Position numbers and translations under genes: made by a program
Notes under the pieces: generated by a model
The model's input: the letters and a program-made list of their open reading frames with translations, nothing else
What the model was told of the DNA's origin: nothing
Database searches by the model: none
Shown: one piece after another, positions 13,646 to 21,993 of the stretch
How positions within the stretch are numbered: the stretch's first letter is position 1
How the letters are laid out: the number at the start of each line of letters is the position of its first letter
DNA from: an uncultured Alistipes sp.
Lineage (GTDB): Bacteria; Bacteroidota; Bacteroidia; Bacteroidales; Rikenellaceae
Reading direction: 5' to 3'
DNA: 23,017 nt
NCBI GenBank assembly: GCA_947178455.1
Contig: CAMWYI010000008.1
Location: 1-23,017 of the forward strand

Positions 13646-14374
13646 CTAATCGAGTTGTGAATCGGGAATCTCGCGGCGGTAGAGCTGCACGGTGTTTTCC
13701 AATCCGTAGTACAAGGCGTCGCACACGAGAGCGTGGCCGATAGAAACCTCGTCCGTCCAAGCGATGCGGTGGAGATAGTAGCGCAGATTGTCCAAATTGA
13801 GGTCGTGTCCGGCATTGAGGCCCAATCCCTGACGGCGGGCCTCCTCGGCAGCGGCCACGTAAGGCGCGACGGCGGCATCGGGGCCCGCAGGATAAAGGCG
13901 CGCGAAAGCCTCCGTGTAAAGCTCCACGCGGTCGGCGCCGCAGGCTTTGGCACCGGCGACCATTTCGGGCACGGGGTCGACGAAAATCGAGACGCGGATG
14001 CCCTCGCGGTGGAAACGCGCGGTGACGTCGGTCAGAAAATCGCGGTGAGCGACGGTATTCCAACCGGCGCACGAAGTGAGCGCATCGGGCGCATCGGGCA
14101 CGAGCGTCACCTGCGCGGGCCGCACCTCGCAAACGAGGTCGACGAACGCATCGGCGGGATTTCCCTCGATGTTTAATTCAGTGGTCAACACGCTTTTCAG
14201 GGCCCGTACGTCGTCGTGCCGGATGTGCCGGCCGTCGGGGCGCGGGTGGACGGTGATGCCGTCGGCCCCGAACCGCTCGATGTCCAACGCCGCCCGCACC
14301 ACGTCGGGACGGTCGCCCCCGCGTGCATTGCGCACCAATGCGATTTTGTTGATATTGACGCTCAATTTCGTCAT
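13646..14374 (-). CDS. pdxJ: Pyridoxine 5'-phosphate synthase
   Basis: Condenses 3-amino-2-oxopropyl phosphate with 1-deoxyxylulose 5-phosphate to pyridoxine 5'-phosphate (DXP-dependent vitamin B6 pathway). From ATG 14372-14374 the TIM-barrel protein is 242 residues, as usual. Residues corresponding to the known active site are present: N8 in SVNINKIA, H43 and R45 in TVHPRPDGRH, H50, E70 in NIEGNP, H190 in NAGHDLNLDN, and the phosphate-binding SIGHAL. The frame is open 317 codons further upstream through nadK, but this is an antisense artefact. It is divergent from nadK and cotranscribed with cca, 6 bp downstream. No clear TAnnTTTG box for pdxJ was found on the minus strand. Confidence 0.96.
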   Translation of the reverse strand: MTKLSVNINKIALVRNARGGDRPDVVRAALDIERFGADGITVHPRPDGRHIRHDDVRALKSVLTTELNIEGNPADAFVDLVCEVRPAQVTLVPDAPDALTSCAGWNTVAHRDFLTDVTARFHREGIRVSIFVDPVPEMVAGAKACGADRVELYTEAFARLYPAGPDAAVAPYVAAAEEARRQGLGLNAGHDLNLDNLRYYLHRIAWTDEVSIGHALVCDALYYGLENTVQLYRREIPDSQLD

Positions 14375-14386
14375 AAATATAAAATA

Positions 14387-14477
14387 TCGTATCTTTGGCT
14401 TCGCATTAGATACTTCGCCTCGACAATGCCCAAATAAATTCGGCTTTGTATTCGGCTTAATCGTATCTTTCGCTCCG
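14387..14477 (+). promoter_or_regulatory. Two directly repeated promoter boxes upstream of nadK
   Basis: TCGTATCTTTGGCTTCG (14387-14403) recurs as TCGTATCTTTCGCTCCG (14461-14477), 15 of 17 identical and 74 bp apart. Each contains a -7-like element: TATCTTTG at 14390-14397 and TATCTTTC at 14464-14471. The second gives a leader of about 33 nt to the nadK ATG. Neither has a clear -33 TTTG. Confidence 0.45.
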
Positions 14478-14509
14478 TAAAGGTACTCACTTTTTTTTGA
14501 TTTCCGCCG

Positions 14510-15388
14510 ATGAAAATCATCCTTTTTTCCCGCAGGCAGGTCGCCCACACCCCCGAAGAGCTGTCGCAACTCTTCCGCACGATCGACCGTTTCGGATTCG
14601 ACTACGCGGTCAACAGCGAGTTCGCCGACTGCGTGCACGAGTTGACCGGCTACACCATTCCTGCGGAGAAGCGCTACAACGACCTCGTGGGGCCGCAGCC
14701 CGACGACAGCATCATGATTTGCTACGGCGGCGACGGCACGCTGCTCGAAGGCGTGCACCGGCTGGACGGCGCCCCCGTGCCGGTCATGGGCATCAACGCC
14801 GGACACTTGGGCTTTCTGACCACCGCGCCCAACGAAGGCATCGACCTGCTGTTCAAGGAGATTGCCGAACGCAACATCCTGACCGAACCGCGCGCGATGC
14901 TGCACGTCGAAGGCGATTTTCCGAAGCAGTCCGGCCCGCAACTGGCCCTCAACGAGTTCGCCGTGCAGCGTCACGGCGCAGGGATGATTTCGGTCGAAAC
15001 CTACGTCGACGGGCAAATGGTCGCCACCTATCACGGCGACGGCGTCATCGTGTCGACGCCGACCGGCTCGACCGCCTATTCGCTGAGCGCCGGAGGGCCC
15101 GTCGTGGCGCCGTCGTGTTCCTGCCTCATCATCTCGCCCCTCGCGCCGCACAACCTGACCATGCGGCCGGTGGTGATTCCCGACACGGCGGTCATCACGC
15201 TGCATGTCCATGCCCGCCGCGCCGATGCTTTCGCCACGCTCGACAACCGCACCCATGCCATTCCTTCGGGCGCGACGTTCCGCGTGAAGCGGGCCGAACA
15301 ACGCATCTTTTTGGCCGTGCCGCACAATATCTCGTTCTACGACACGTTACGTAACAAGATGATGTGGGGAATCGACATACGAAGCTGA
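14510..15388 (+). CDS. nadK: NAD kinase
   Basis: Phosphorylates NAD+ to NADP+. The product is 292 residues, typical length. The diagnostic GGDGT motif is at 73-77 (ICYGGDGTLLEGV), followed by GINAGHLGFL, LNEFAVQR, the TPTGSTAYSLSAGGP substrate-binding segment, and the C-terminal beta-rich ISPLAPHNLTMRPVVIP block. The start at 14510 places MKIILFSRR at the N-terminus as in homologues. It is divergent from pdxJ, with two repeated promoter boxes in the 135-bp gap. uppS begins 65 bp downstream with its own -7 box, so nadK may be monocistronic or read through into uppS. Confidence 0.96.
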   Translation: MKIILFSRRQVAHTPEELSQLFRTIDRFGFDYAVNSEFADCVHELTGYTIPAEKRYNDLVGPQPDDSIMICYGGDGTLLEGVHRLDGAPVPVMGINAGHLGFLTTAPNEGIDLLFKEIAERNILTEPRAMLHVEGDFPKQSGPQLALNEFAVQRHGAGMISVETYVDGQMVATYHGDGVIVSTPTGSTAYSLSAGGPVVAPSCSCLIISPLAPHNLTMRPVVIPDTAVITLHVHARRADAFATLDNRTHAIPSGATFRVKRAEQRIFLAVPHNISFYDTLRNKMMWGIDIRS

Positions 15389-15436
15389 CCGAATCGAAAT
15401 TCGCTGTCGACAATTCACGATTACCGGAAATTTATC

Positions 15437-15444
15437 TATATTTG
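15437..15444 (+). promoter_or_regulatory. -7 box (TATATTTG) immediately upstream of uppS
   Basis: A perfect TAnnTTTG element ends 9 bp before the uppS ATG, so the predicted transcript would have a leader of only about 5 nt. The -33 position reads ATTC rather than TTTG. Confidence 0.5.
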
Positions 15445-15453
15445 TACCCTATT

Positions 15454-16164
15454 ATGAGCGAACGCGAACGCATACCGCAGCACGTGGCCATCATCATGGA
15501 CGGCAACGGACGCTGGGCGCAGCAGCACGGCAAGGAACGTTTCGAGGGCCATATCGCCGGTGTGGAATCGGTGCGGGCTTCGGTACATGCCGCTCTGCGG
15601 CACGGGGTGCGCTACCTGACGCTCTATGTTTTTTCGACCGAAAACTGGGGCCGGCCCGAACAGGAGGTCAACGCGCTGATGGAGCTTTTCTGCCGCAGCG
15701 TGGTGCACGAGACGCCCGGCCTCGCCCGCGAGGGGGTGCGCATCCGCATGATCGGCGACCGCAGCCGCTTTTCGGACGAAGTACGGCACTCGCTAGCCGA
15801 AGCCGAAAAAAACACGGCATCGGCCGACAAGCTGACGCTGATTCTGGCGCTGAACTATTCGTCGCGGAGCGAAATCGTGCGCGGCGTGCAGGAGCTCGCC
15901 CGACGGGTGCAGGCAGGCGCGCTGGTACCCGAAGCTATCGACGAAACGGCCGTCGGCGCGGTGCTCGACACGGCGGAATACCCCGACCCCGACCTGATTG
16001 TCCGCACGAGCGGCGAGTGCCGGTTGAGCAACTTCCTGCTGTGGCAGGCGTCGTACGCCGAGCTGTGGTTTCCCGACGTGCTGTGGCCCGATTTCGACGA
16101 GACGTGGTTCGACCGCGCTATCGAAGAGTACGGCCGGCGCGACCGTCGCTACGGGCGGGTTTGA
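15454..16164 (+). CDS. uppS: Undecaprenyl diphosphate synthase (isoprenyl transferase)
   Basis: Cis-prenyltransferase that extends farnesyl diphosphate to the C55 lipid carrier used for peptidoglycan and surface glycans. The protein is 236 residues. Catalytic D16 lies in IIMDGNGRWA with R20. Other family blocks are LTLYVFSTENWGRP, LNYSSRSEIV (R138), and DLIVRTSGECRLSNFLLWQ with AELWFPDVLWPDF. The open frame begins 30 codons earlier inside the 3' end of nadK. The Met at 15454 is chosen because it gives the usual short N-terminus before HVAIIMDGNG. A -7 box lies directly upstream, suggesting a nearly leaderless mRNA. bamA starts 14 bp after the stop, so the two are likely cotranscribed. Confidence 0.95.
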   Translation: MSERERIPQHVAIIMDGNGRWAQQHGKERFEGHIAGVESVRASVHAALRHGVRYLTLYVFSTENWGRPEQEVNALMELFCRSVVHETPGLAREGVRIRMIGDRSRFSDEVRHSLAEAEKNTASADKLTLILALNYSSRSEIVRGVQELARRVQAGALVPEAIDETAVGAVLDTAEYPDPDLIVRTSGECRLSNFLLWQASYAELWFPDVLWPDFDETWFDRAIEEYGRRDRRYGRV

Positions 16165-16178
16165 TTTTGCGACTGATA

Positions 16179-18797
16179 ATGATGAAATATACCGACAATC
16201 ATAACGCCAAGCACGGCGACGAATCGCGACGGAACGGACGTCGATTTTTCGGCCTGTTCGCGGCACTGACCGTGCTTGCTCTCGGCTGGGCGCATCCCGA
16301 GCTGCAAGCGCAGACGCCCGCACCGGCAGCCGACGCGGCCGATACGACAGCGGCGGCCCCCGCGTTTCCCGAAAATGCGGCCATGATGCAGTACGGCAAC
16401 CGGCCCAAACGCTACCGGCTGCGCACAATCGACATCCACGGGGTGAAATACCTCGACCCCAACACGCTCAAATCTTCCGCCGGACTCATCGAGGGCGACT
16501 CGATTTACCTGCCGAGCGACTTCATTCCCAATGCTATCCAGCGGCTGTGGAGCCAGAGCGTCTTTTCCGACGTCAAAATCGGTGCGGACGTCGAGGGCGA
16601 CGACCTCGACCTGCACGTCTTTCTGAAAGAGCGTCCCCGCATCTACAACTGGGATTTCGAGGGCGTCTCGAAAGGCAAGAAGAAAGACCTGCTCGAAAAA
16701 CTGAAACTCAAACCGGGCCGCAACACGCTGTCGGACTACATCATCGACAAGAACAAGAAACTCATCAAGGCCTACTGGGTCGAAAAGGGATTCCGCAATG
16801 CCGAAGTGGACGTGCGCATCGACAACGACTCGCTGCGGCCGGAGCAAATCGTGCACGTCACGTTCCTCATCGACAAGAAAGACAAGGTAAAAATCGGCAA
16901 AATCAACTTCACGGGCAACGAGCAGTTCAACGACCGCCGTCTGCGCAAGACGTTCAAGAAAACCCACCAGAAGAGCATCAACTTTTTCCGTAGCACGAAG
17001 CTCAACGAAAACGACTATGCCGACGACAAGGAGCTCTTATTAGACTTTTACAATTCCAAAGGCTATCGGAATGCGACGATCGTGCGCGATTCGATTTACC
17101 CGATCGACGACAAACACATCGGCATCGACATCGACCTTTCGGAGGGGAACAAATACTACATCCGCAACGTCTCGTGGGTGGGCAACTCGGTGCACGAAAC
17201 CGAAGAGCTGCAACGCATGTTCGCCGTGAAGCGGGGCGACACCTACGACAAGAAGTCGATGCACAAACGACTTGGCATCGGCAAGGAGACCGACCCCGAA
17301 GCCATGTCGGTGTCGTCGCTCTACCAAAACGACGGTTATCTGATGTCGCAAATCGAACCGGCCGAAACTATCATCGGACCCGACTCGATCGACATCGAGG
17401 TCAAGGTATTCGAGGGCAAGCAGTTCACAATCAACGAGGTGGGCATTACGGGCAATCAGCGCGTCGACGACGAGGTGATTCGCCGCGAGCTGTACACCCG
17501 TCCGGGCGAACTCTACAACCGTGCGCTGCTGATGCAGACCATCCGCACGCTCAACGCCATGGGTCATTTCAATGCCGAAGCTATCATGCCCGACATCCGG
17601 CCCGTATCGAACGAACTGGTCAACGTCAACTGGGCACTCGAAGAGTCGGCCTCCGACCAGTTCAACATCGCGGGTGGCTGGGGCTCGGGCACCTTCGTGG
17701 GGTCGGTGGGCATCACGCTGAACAATCTGTCCATCAAAAACTTCTTCAAGAAAGGGGCATGGCGCCCCTATCCTATGGGACAGAACCAGCGGCTCTCCAT
17801 ATCGGCCCAAACCAACGGTACTTACTACAAAGCGTTCGCGTTCAGTTTCACCGACCCTTGGCTCGGCGGACGCAAACCCAACTCGTTCACCGTTTCGGCC
17901 CACTACTCGGAGCAGAACAACGCCTACTACGTTTGGCAAAAGGCCACGCAATACTTCCGCACCTACGGCCTCGCATGCGGACTGGGCAAACGGCTCGAAT
18001 GGCCCGACCCCTATTTCCAACTCTACGCCGAAGCCAACTACGAACGCTATTCGCTGAAAAACTGGAGCCTGTTCGATATGACCAACGGTTCGTCGAACCT
18101 GCTGTCGTTCCGCATCGTGTTCTCGCGCAGTTCGGTCGACCAGCCTATCTATCCGCGTCGCGGTTCGGAGTTCAGCGCATCGGTGCAGGCCACGCTCCCC
18201 TACTCGCTGTGGGACGGCAAGGATTACAGCGACCCCGCGATGACGAACACCCAACGCTACAAGTGGATCGAATTCCACAAATGGCAGTTCAAGGGGCAAT
18301 GGTTCCAAGCCCTGACCCGCAACATGAACCTCGTGCTGATGGTCAAGGCCGAAATGGGTTACTTGGGAGCCTACAACCGGCATAAGGTTTCGCCGTTCGA
18401 GCGGTTCGAGGTCGGCGGCGACGGCATGTCGGGCTACAATTATTACGGTATCGACATCATCTCGATGCGCGGTTACGAAGACGGCGCACTCGATCCGGTG
18501 GGCGAAAACTACGCCCGAGGCTACAACAAATACACAATGGAGTTGCGCTATCCGGTGATTCTGAAACCCTCGTCGCAGATTTACGTGCTGGGCTTCCTCG
18601 AAGGCGGCAATGCGTTCAACTCGTGGAAATCGTTTTCGCCGTTCCGCATCAAGCGGGCCGCCGGATTCGGCGTGCGGCTCTACCTGCCGGTGGTCGGCAT
18701 GCTGGGCATCGACTGGGGCTACGGATTCGACCCGCCGGCCGGCTCGACGACCAAGAGCGGCAGCCAGTTCCACTTCGTCATGGGTCAGCAGTTTTAA
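16179..18797 (+). CDS. bamA: Outer membrane protein assembly factor BamA (Omp85 family)
   Basis: Central subunit of the machine that folds beta-barrel proteins into the outer membrane. The 872-residue product starts MMKYTDN, with a long basic N-region, a hydrophobic signal core (about 23-37) and likely cleavage after ELQA (residue 44). Five POTRA domains follow at roughly 80-155, 156-232, 236-325, 327-412 and 415-487. The C-terminal barrel is about 495-872 and includes FSFTDPWLGGRKP. A MRGYEDG segment near residue 763 corresponds to the conserved lid-loop RG(F/Y) motif. The last residue is Phe, as in outer-membrane barrel signals. The start could be either of two adjacent ATGs (16179 or 16182). 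It sits between uppS and two skp genes. The upstream open extension overlaps uppS and is rejected. Confidence 0.96.
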   Translation: MMKYTDNHNAKHGDESRRNGRRFFGLFAALTVLALGWAHPELQAQTPAPAADAADTTAAAPAFPENAAMMQYGNRPKRYRLRTIDIHGVKYLDPNTLKSSAGLIEGDSIYLPSDFIPNAIQRLWSQSVFSDVKIGADVEGDDLDLHVFLKERPRIYNWDFEGVSKGKKKDLLEKLKLKPGRNTLSDYIIDKNKKLIKAYWVEKGFRNAEVDVRIDNDSLRPEQIVHVTFLIDKKDKVKIGKINFTGNEQFNDRRLRKTFKKTHQKSINFFRSTKLNENDYADDKELLLDFYNSKGYRNATIVRDSIYPIDDKHIGIDIDLSEGNKYYIRNVSWVGNSVHETEELQRMFAVKRGDTYDKKSMHKRLGIGKETDPEAMSVSSLYQNDGYLMSQIEPAETIIGPDSIDIEVKVFEGKQFTINEVGITGNQRVDDEVIRRELYTRPGELYNRALLMQTIRTLNAMGHFNAEAIMPDIRPVSNELVNVNWALEESASDQFNIAGGWGSGTFVGSVGITLNNLSIKNFFKKGAWRPYPMGQNQRLSISAQTNGTYYKAFAFSFTDPWLGGRKPNSFTVSAHYSEQNNAYYVWQKATQYFRTYGLACGLGKRLEWPDPYFQLYAEANYERYSLKNWSLFDMTNGSSNLLSFRIVFSRSSVDQPIYPRRGSEFSASVQATLPYSLWDGKDYSDPAMTNTQRYKWIEFHKWQFKGQWFQALTRNMNLVLMVKAEMGYLGAYNRHKVSPFERFEVGGDGMSGYNYYGIDIISMRGYEDGALDPVGENYARGYNKYTMELRYPVILKPSSQIYVLGFLEGGNAFNSWKSFSPFRIKRAAGFGVRLYLPVVGMLGIDWGYGFDPPAGSTTKSGSQFHFVMGQQF

Positions 18798-18837
18798 TTT
18801 CGGCGACGGCTGAAAACTGACAGACAAACCCGCTAAA

Positions 18838-18889
18838 TCCCCCTTTGAAAAGGGGGACTTAATAAAGAAGGATACGGCCCTTAACAGGG
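18838..18889 (+). repeat. Palindromic intercistronic sequence between bamA and the first skp
   Basis: TCCCCCTTT (18838-18846) and AAAGGGGGA (18849-18857) pair perfectly around a 2-base centre. A second small hairpin, CCCT/AGGG, lies at 18878-18889. No U-tract follows the first, so it is not a standard terminator. C5T3/A3G5 palindromes of this kind are common dispersed intergenic repeats in bacteria. The rest of the 132-bp gap holds no gene; CATATTTG at 18895-18902 is a weak -7 candidate. Confidence 0.6.
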
Positions 18890-18929
18890 TGGCAACATAT
18901 TTGAAACGATAAACGCAGAATTAAAGCAC

Positions 18930-19439
18930 ATGAGCATGAAACGACTGATTTTAACGACGCTGCTGTTGGGTGCGATGACGACCCTCGCGGCCCAGAACTA
19001 CATCGTGGTCAACAGCGAAAAGGTATTCAAGTCCATCGACGCCTACAACAAGGCGCTGACCGAGTTGGACGAACTGGCCCGCCAGTACCAGTCGCAGGTC
19101 GATGCCAAATATGCGGCCGTCGAACAACTCTACGAGAACTACATGAATCAGAAAGCGTCGCTGACGGCTTCGGTTCGTCAAACGCGCGAGAACGCCATAT
19201 TGGAACAGGAAAAAGCAGCGCAAGAGTTTCAAGAAAGTCTGTTCGGCAACGACGGCACGCTGATGAAAAAACGGCAGGAGCTGATTCAACCCATTCAGAA
19301 ACGGGTGTTCGACACTATCGACCGATATGCCAAACAGGCGGGTGCCGACCTCGTGCTCGATGCATCGAACAATCCGACGCTGCTCTACAACAGCGAGCGC
19401 ATCGACCGCACGCAACAAATCATCGACGCCCTCCGATAA
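18930..19439 (+). CDS. Skp/OmpH-family periplasmic chaperone, copy 1
   Basis: A 169-residue secreted protein. A short signal peptide (MSMKRLILTTLLLGAMTTLAA, cleavage probably after LAA before QNYIVV) is followed by the OmpH start motif YIVVNSEKVFKSIDAYNKAL. A long charged, coiled-coil-prone helical stretch runs from about 40 to 125. The end is the GADLVLDASNNPTLLYNSERID strand region. Skp chaperones hold unfolded outer-membrane proteins in the periplasm before BamA inserts them. It lies 132 bp after bamA and 85 bp before a second family member. Two starts are possible, 18930 or 18936 (MKRLIL); both keep the signal peptide. Confidence 0.9.
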   Translation: MSMKRLILTTLLLGAMTTLAAQNYIVVNSEKVFKSIDAYNKALTELDELARQYQSQVDAKYAAVEQLYENYMNQKASLTASVRQTRENAILEQEKAAQEFQESLFGNDGTLMKKRQELIQPIQKRVFDTIDRYAKQAGADLVLDASNNPTLLYNSERIDRTQQIIDALR

Positions 19440-19524
19440 ATTCGGGATCCGAAATACGGAAACGAACCATTGGGAGGGCACTCCCGAAACACTGGTATGA
19501 TTAATAAAACTATTTAATAACACC

Positions 19525-20058
19525 ATGAAAAAGACAATCAAACTAACCCTTGCGGTTGTACTGACGATGGGCGCGACGTCGCTCTTCGCTCAAAAGTTCG
19601 GTCGGATCAATTCCAGCGAAATCATCGCGGCCATGCCCGAAACCAAAGAGATGCAAATCAACATGGAGGCCTATGCCAAGAATCTCGACAGCGAAATGGA
19701 ATCGCTCCAAGTCGAATACAACAACAAGGTGCAAGAGTTCCAAAAGAACAACGCCACCTACTCCGATGCCGTGCGCGACATGAAAGTCAAAGAGTTGGAT
19801 TCGATTGCGGCCCGCATCCGCGAGTTCCAGCAGGTGGCGCAGGAGGATTATCAGAAAAAACAGTACGAATTGCTGGCCCCTATCCAAGAAAAGGCCAAGA
19901 ACGCTATCGACAAGGTTGCGGCCACGAACGGTTATCTCGGCATATTCGATACGGCGGTAGGTGCTTTGGTCTATTTCGACGAGGCGGCACTGACGGACAT
20001 CGCGCCCGAAGTGAAGAAAGAGCTGGGCATCACCGAAACGGCCGCTGCCGCGAACTGA
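19525..20058 (+). CDS. Skp/OmpH-family periplasmic chaperone, copy 2
   Basis: A 177-residue paralogue of the preceding gene. The signal peptide MKKTIKLTLAVVLTMGATSLFA is followed by QKFGRINSSEIIAAMPE, the Skp strand-turn motif. A predicted coiled coil spans about 45-125 (KNLDSEMESLQVEYNNKVQEF and RIREFQQVAQEDYQKKQYE). The end is GYLGIFDTAVGALVYFDE plus an Ala-rich tail. The two copies clearly differ in sequence, so the duplication is old, and this tandem pair after bamA is common in Bacteroidetes. It is followed 24 bp later by a strong intrinsic terminator. The glutamate racemase gene often found next in related genomes is absent here. Confidence 0.92.
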   Translation: MKKTIKLTLAVVLTMGATSLFAQKFGRINSSEIIAAMPETKEMQINMEAYAKNLDSEMESLQVEYNNKVQEFQKNNATYSDAVRDMKVKELDSIAARIREFQQVAQEDYQKKQYELLAPIQEKAKNAIDKVAATNGYLGIFDTAVGALVYFDEAALTDIAPEVKKELGITETAAAAN

Positions 20059-20081
20059 TAGCCCGCGATTGCGATGCTCAT

Positions 20082-20111
20082 GCCCGCCTTGATAAAAAGG
20101 CGGGCTTTTTT
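20082..20111 (+). terminator. Intrinsic terminator of the uppS-bamA-skp-skp run
   Basis: GCCCGCCTT (20082-20090) and AAGGCGGGC (20097-20105) form a perfect 9-bp GC-rich stem with a 6-nt loop, followed directly by TTTTTT (20106-20111). Confidence 0.93.
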
Positions 20112-20184
20112 GTGCCACAAAACAGCGCGCTGCCGCGTCAATAAAATTTTCTTTTCCATTTTTACTTTTTCACGCTGAAAATCG

Positions 20185-20192
20185 TATCTTTG
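20185..20192 (+). promoter_or_regulatory. -7 box (TATCTTTG) for the DUF4954 gene
   Basis: A perfect TAnnTTTG match 22 bp upstream of the ATG and 73 bp after the preceding terminator. The upstream -33 region is T-rich without a clear TTTG. Confidence 0.55.
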
Positions 20193-20214
20193 CGAAAATC
20201 GAAATCCTCTCGCG

Positions 20215-21945
20215 ATGCCCCGATTCAGAACCCTTTTCGATACCGAAATAACTGCTCTGCAAGCCGCCGGTGTCACGGCCGAAGCGTGGCCGCTGGTCGC
20301 CGTGAGCGACGATTTCCGGCCCGAACAACTGCAACGCTGCCGGTTGGAGGGGCGCATCGAACTGGCATCGGGAGCCCGCATCCGGCGTTCGTGCGTCCGC
20401 AACTACCGCATCGGCGAAAATTCGCTGGTCGAAGATGTCGTGGCATTGGAGTGCCGCGAGCGCAGCACGTTCGGCAACGGCGTCGAGGTGGCGACGATGA
20501 ACGAATGCGGCGGCCGCACGGTCAAAATCGCGGACACGCTTTCGGCGCAAGCAGCCTACCTGATGGCCGTGTACCGCCACCGTCCGCAAGCCGTCGCGGC
20601 CCTCGAACGCATGGTCGAAGCCCATGCCGAAGCGCAGGCGTCGGAGCTGGGCGAGGTGGGCCGCGACTGCCGCATCGTCGGGGCGCGGTTCATCCGCGAA
20701 ACGCGCATCGGCAACGGCGTGACCGTCGACGGCGCCTCGGCCCTCGAAAACGGCACGCTCTGCGCAGGCGTACCCATCGGCCCGGATGTCAAAGCCTACG
20801 GATTCATCTGCGCCGAAAACGCACGGGTCGCCAACGGCACGACGCTCGAACACTGCTTCGTGGGCGAAAGCTGCATCATGGACAAGGGATTCACCGCATC
20901 GGAATCGCTCTTTTTCGCCAATTCGCACTGCGAGAACGGCGAAGCGGCGGCTATTTTCGCGGGGCCCTACACGGTTTCGCACCACAAATCGTCGCTGCTG
21001 ATTGCGGGCATGTTCTCGTTCTTCAACGCAGGCAGCGGCTCGAACCAGAGCAACCACCTCTTCAAGAGCGGCGCCGTGCATCAGGCCGTGCACCTGCGCG
21101 GCTGCAAATTCGCTTCGGGCGCCTACATCATGTCGCCCGCGCTGGAAGGCCCTTTCACGATGGTCATGGGCCACCACTCGTCGCATCACGACACGTCGGC
21201 CTTTCCGTACTCCTACCTCATCGAAAAGGAGGGCCGCTCGCAGCTGACGCCCGCCGCCAACCTCACGAGCTACGGCACCGTCCGCGACTTGGAAAAATGG
21301 CCCGCCCGCGACCGACGCACCGTCGGCCGCGACATCATCGACTTCGAGGAGTACAACCCCTACATCGGCGGCGCGCTGTTGCAGGCCGTCGACCTGCTGC
21401 ACCGCATGCAGGAACAAGACCCCAAAGCCGAAACCTACATCCACAACCACGTGCAGATTCGCGCGACGGCGGCGCAGCGCGCTATCGGGCTTTATAACAA
21501 GGCTATCGTCGCGACACTCGGGTCGATGCTGGCCAAAGGCACCGTCGCGGAACGTTACGACGGCACCGGCCGCTGGCTGGACATCGCCGGACAATACATT
21601 ACGAAACGCGAGGTCGACCGCATCGTCGGAGCCATCGAGAACGGCACGCTCGATACGCTCGAAGCGGTGGACAATGCGTTCCGCGTCTTCCATGTGCACT
21701 ACGACGACTACGCCCGCAGCTGGGCCGAATCGGTCTATGCGGGCATGCTGGGCCACGCGCCGAGCCGCGAGGAGCTGAACGAAGCCATTGCCGCCGGCGA
21801 AAACGTCCGCGCGACCCTGCGCGAGATGACCGATGCCGACCGCGCCCGCGACTGTTCGCCCGACATGGCCGTCGGCTACGGTCTCGACTGCGATGCCGAC
21901 GCCGAACGCCAAGCCGACTATCGGGCCGTTCGCGGACTGGACTGA
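20215..21945 (+). CDS. DUF4954 family protein (predicted left-handed beta-helix)
   Basis: A 576-residue soluble protein without signal peptide or membrane helix. It resembles the DUF4954 family of Bacteroidetes as I remember it. Shared blocks include STFGNGVEVATMNECGGR, LMAVYRHRPQ, a glycine/hexapeptide-rich stretch (about 145-225) of left-handed beta-helix type, the highly conserved CENGEAAAIFAGPYTVSHHK and LLIAGMFSFFNAGSGSNQSNH (about 240-285), FTMVMGHHSSHHDTS, and PFSYLIE-like FPYSYLIEKEG. The fold is shared with acyltransferases and nucleotide-sugar enzymes, but no function is established. The His-rich conserved centre could be catalytic or metal-binding (inference). It appears shorter than Bacteroides homologues, mainly near the C-terminus. 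The VWA gene follows 48 bp later. Confidence 0.85.
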   Translation: MPRFRTLFDTEITALQAAGVTAEAWPLVAVSDDFRPEQLQRCRLEGRIELASGARIRRSCVRNYRIGENSLVEDVVALECRERSTFGNGVEVATMNECGGRTVKIADTLSAQAAYLMAVYRHRPQAVAALERMVEAHAEAQASELGEVGRDCRIVGARFIRETRIGNGVTVDGASALENGTLCAGVPIGPDVKAYGFICAENARVANGTTLEHCFVGESCIMDKGFTASESLFFANSHCENGEAAAIFAGPYTVSHHKSSLLIAGMFSFFNAGSGSNQSNHLFKSGAVHQAVHLRGCKFASGAYIMSPALEGPFTMVMGHHSSHHDTSAFPYSYLIEKEGRSQLTPAANLTSYGTVRDLEKWPARDRRTVGRDIIDFEEYNPYIGGALLQAVDLLHRMQEQDPKAETYIHNHVQIRATAAQRAIGLYNKAIVATLGSMLAKGTVAERYDGTGRWLDIAGQYITKREVDRIVGAIENGTLDTLEAVDNAFRVFHVHYDDYARSWAESVYAGMLGHAPSREELNEAIAAGENVRATLREMTDADRARDCSPDMAVGYGLDCDADAERQADYRAVRGLD

Positions 21946-21993
21946 CGCCGCGCCCCGCCCCAAACTTTCGAGATTTCATACCTGCTGTCAGAG

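Noticed and set aside
14375..15325. N-terminal extension of pdxJ through nadK (559-residue frame)
   Set aside because: PdxJ homologues begin at the MTKLSVNINK start; the extension is antisense nadK.
17040..18827. 595-residue minus-strand frame over bamA
   Set aside because: Antisense to the POTRA and barrel region of BamA; no start context or motif supports it.
19472..19486. GGGAG/CTCCC hairpin between the two skp genes as a terminator
   Set aside because: Only a 5-bp stem with no U-tract; treated as incidental.
20170..21963. 597-residue minus-strand frame over the DUF4954 gene
   Set aside because: Antisense to a conserved protein; same compositional artefact.
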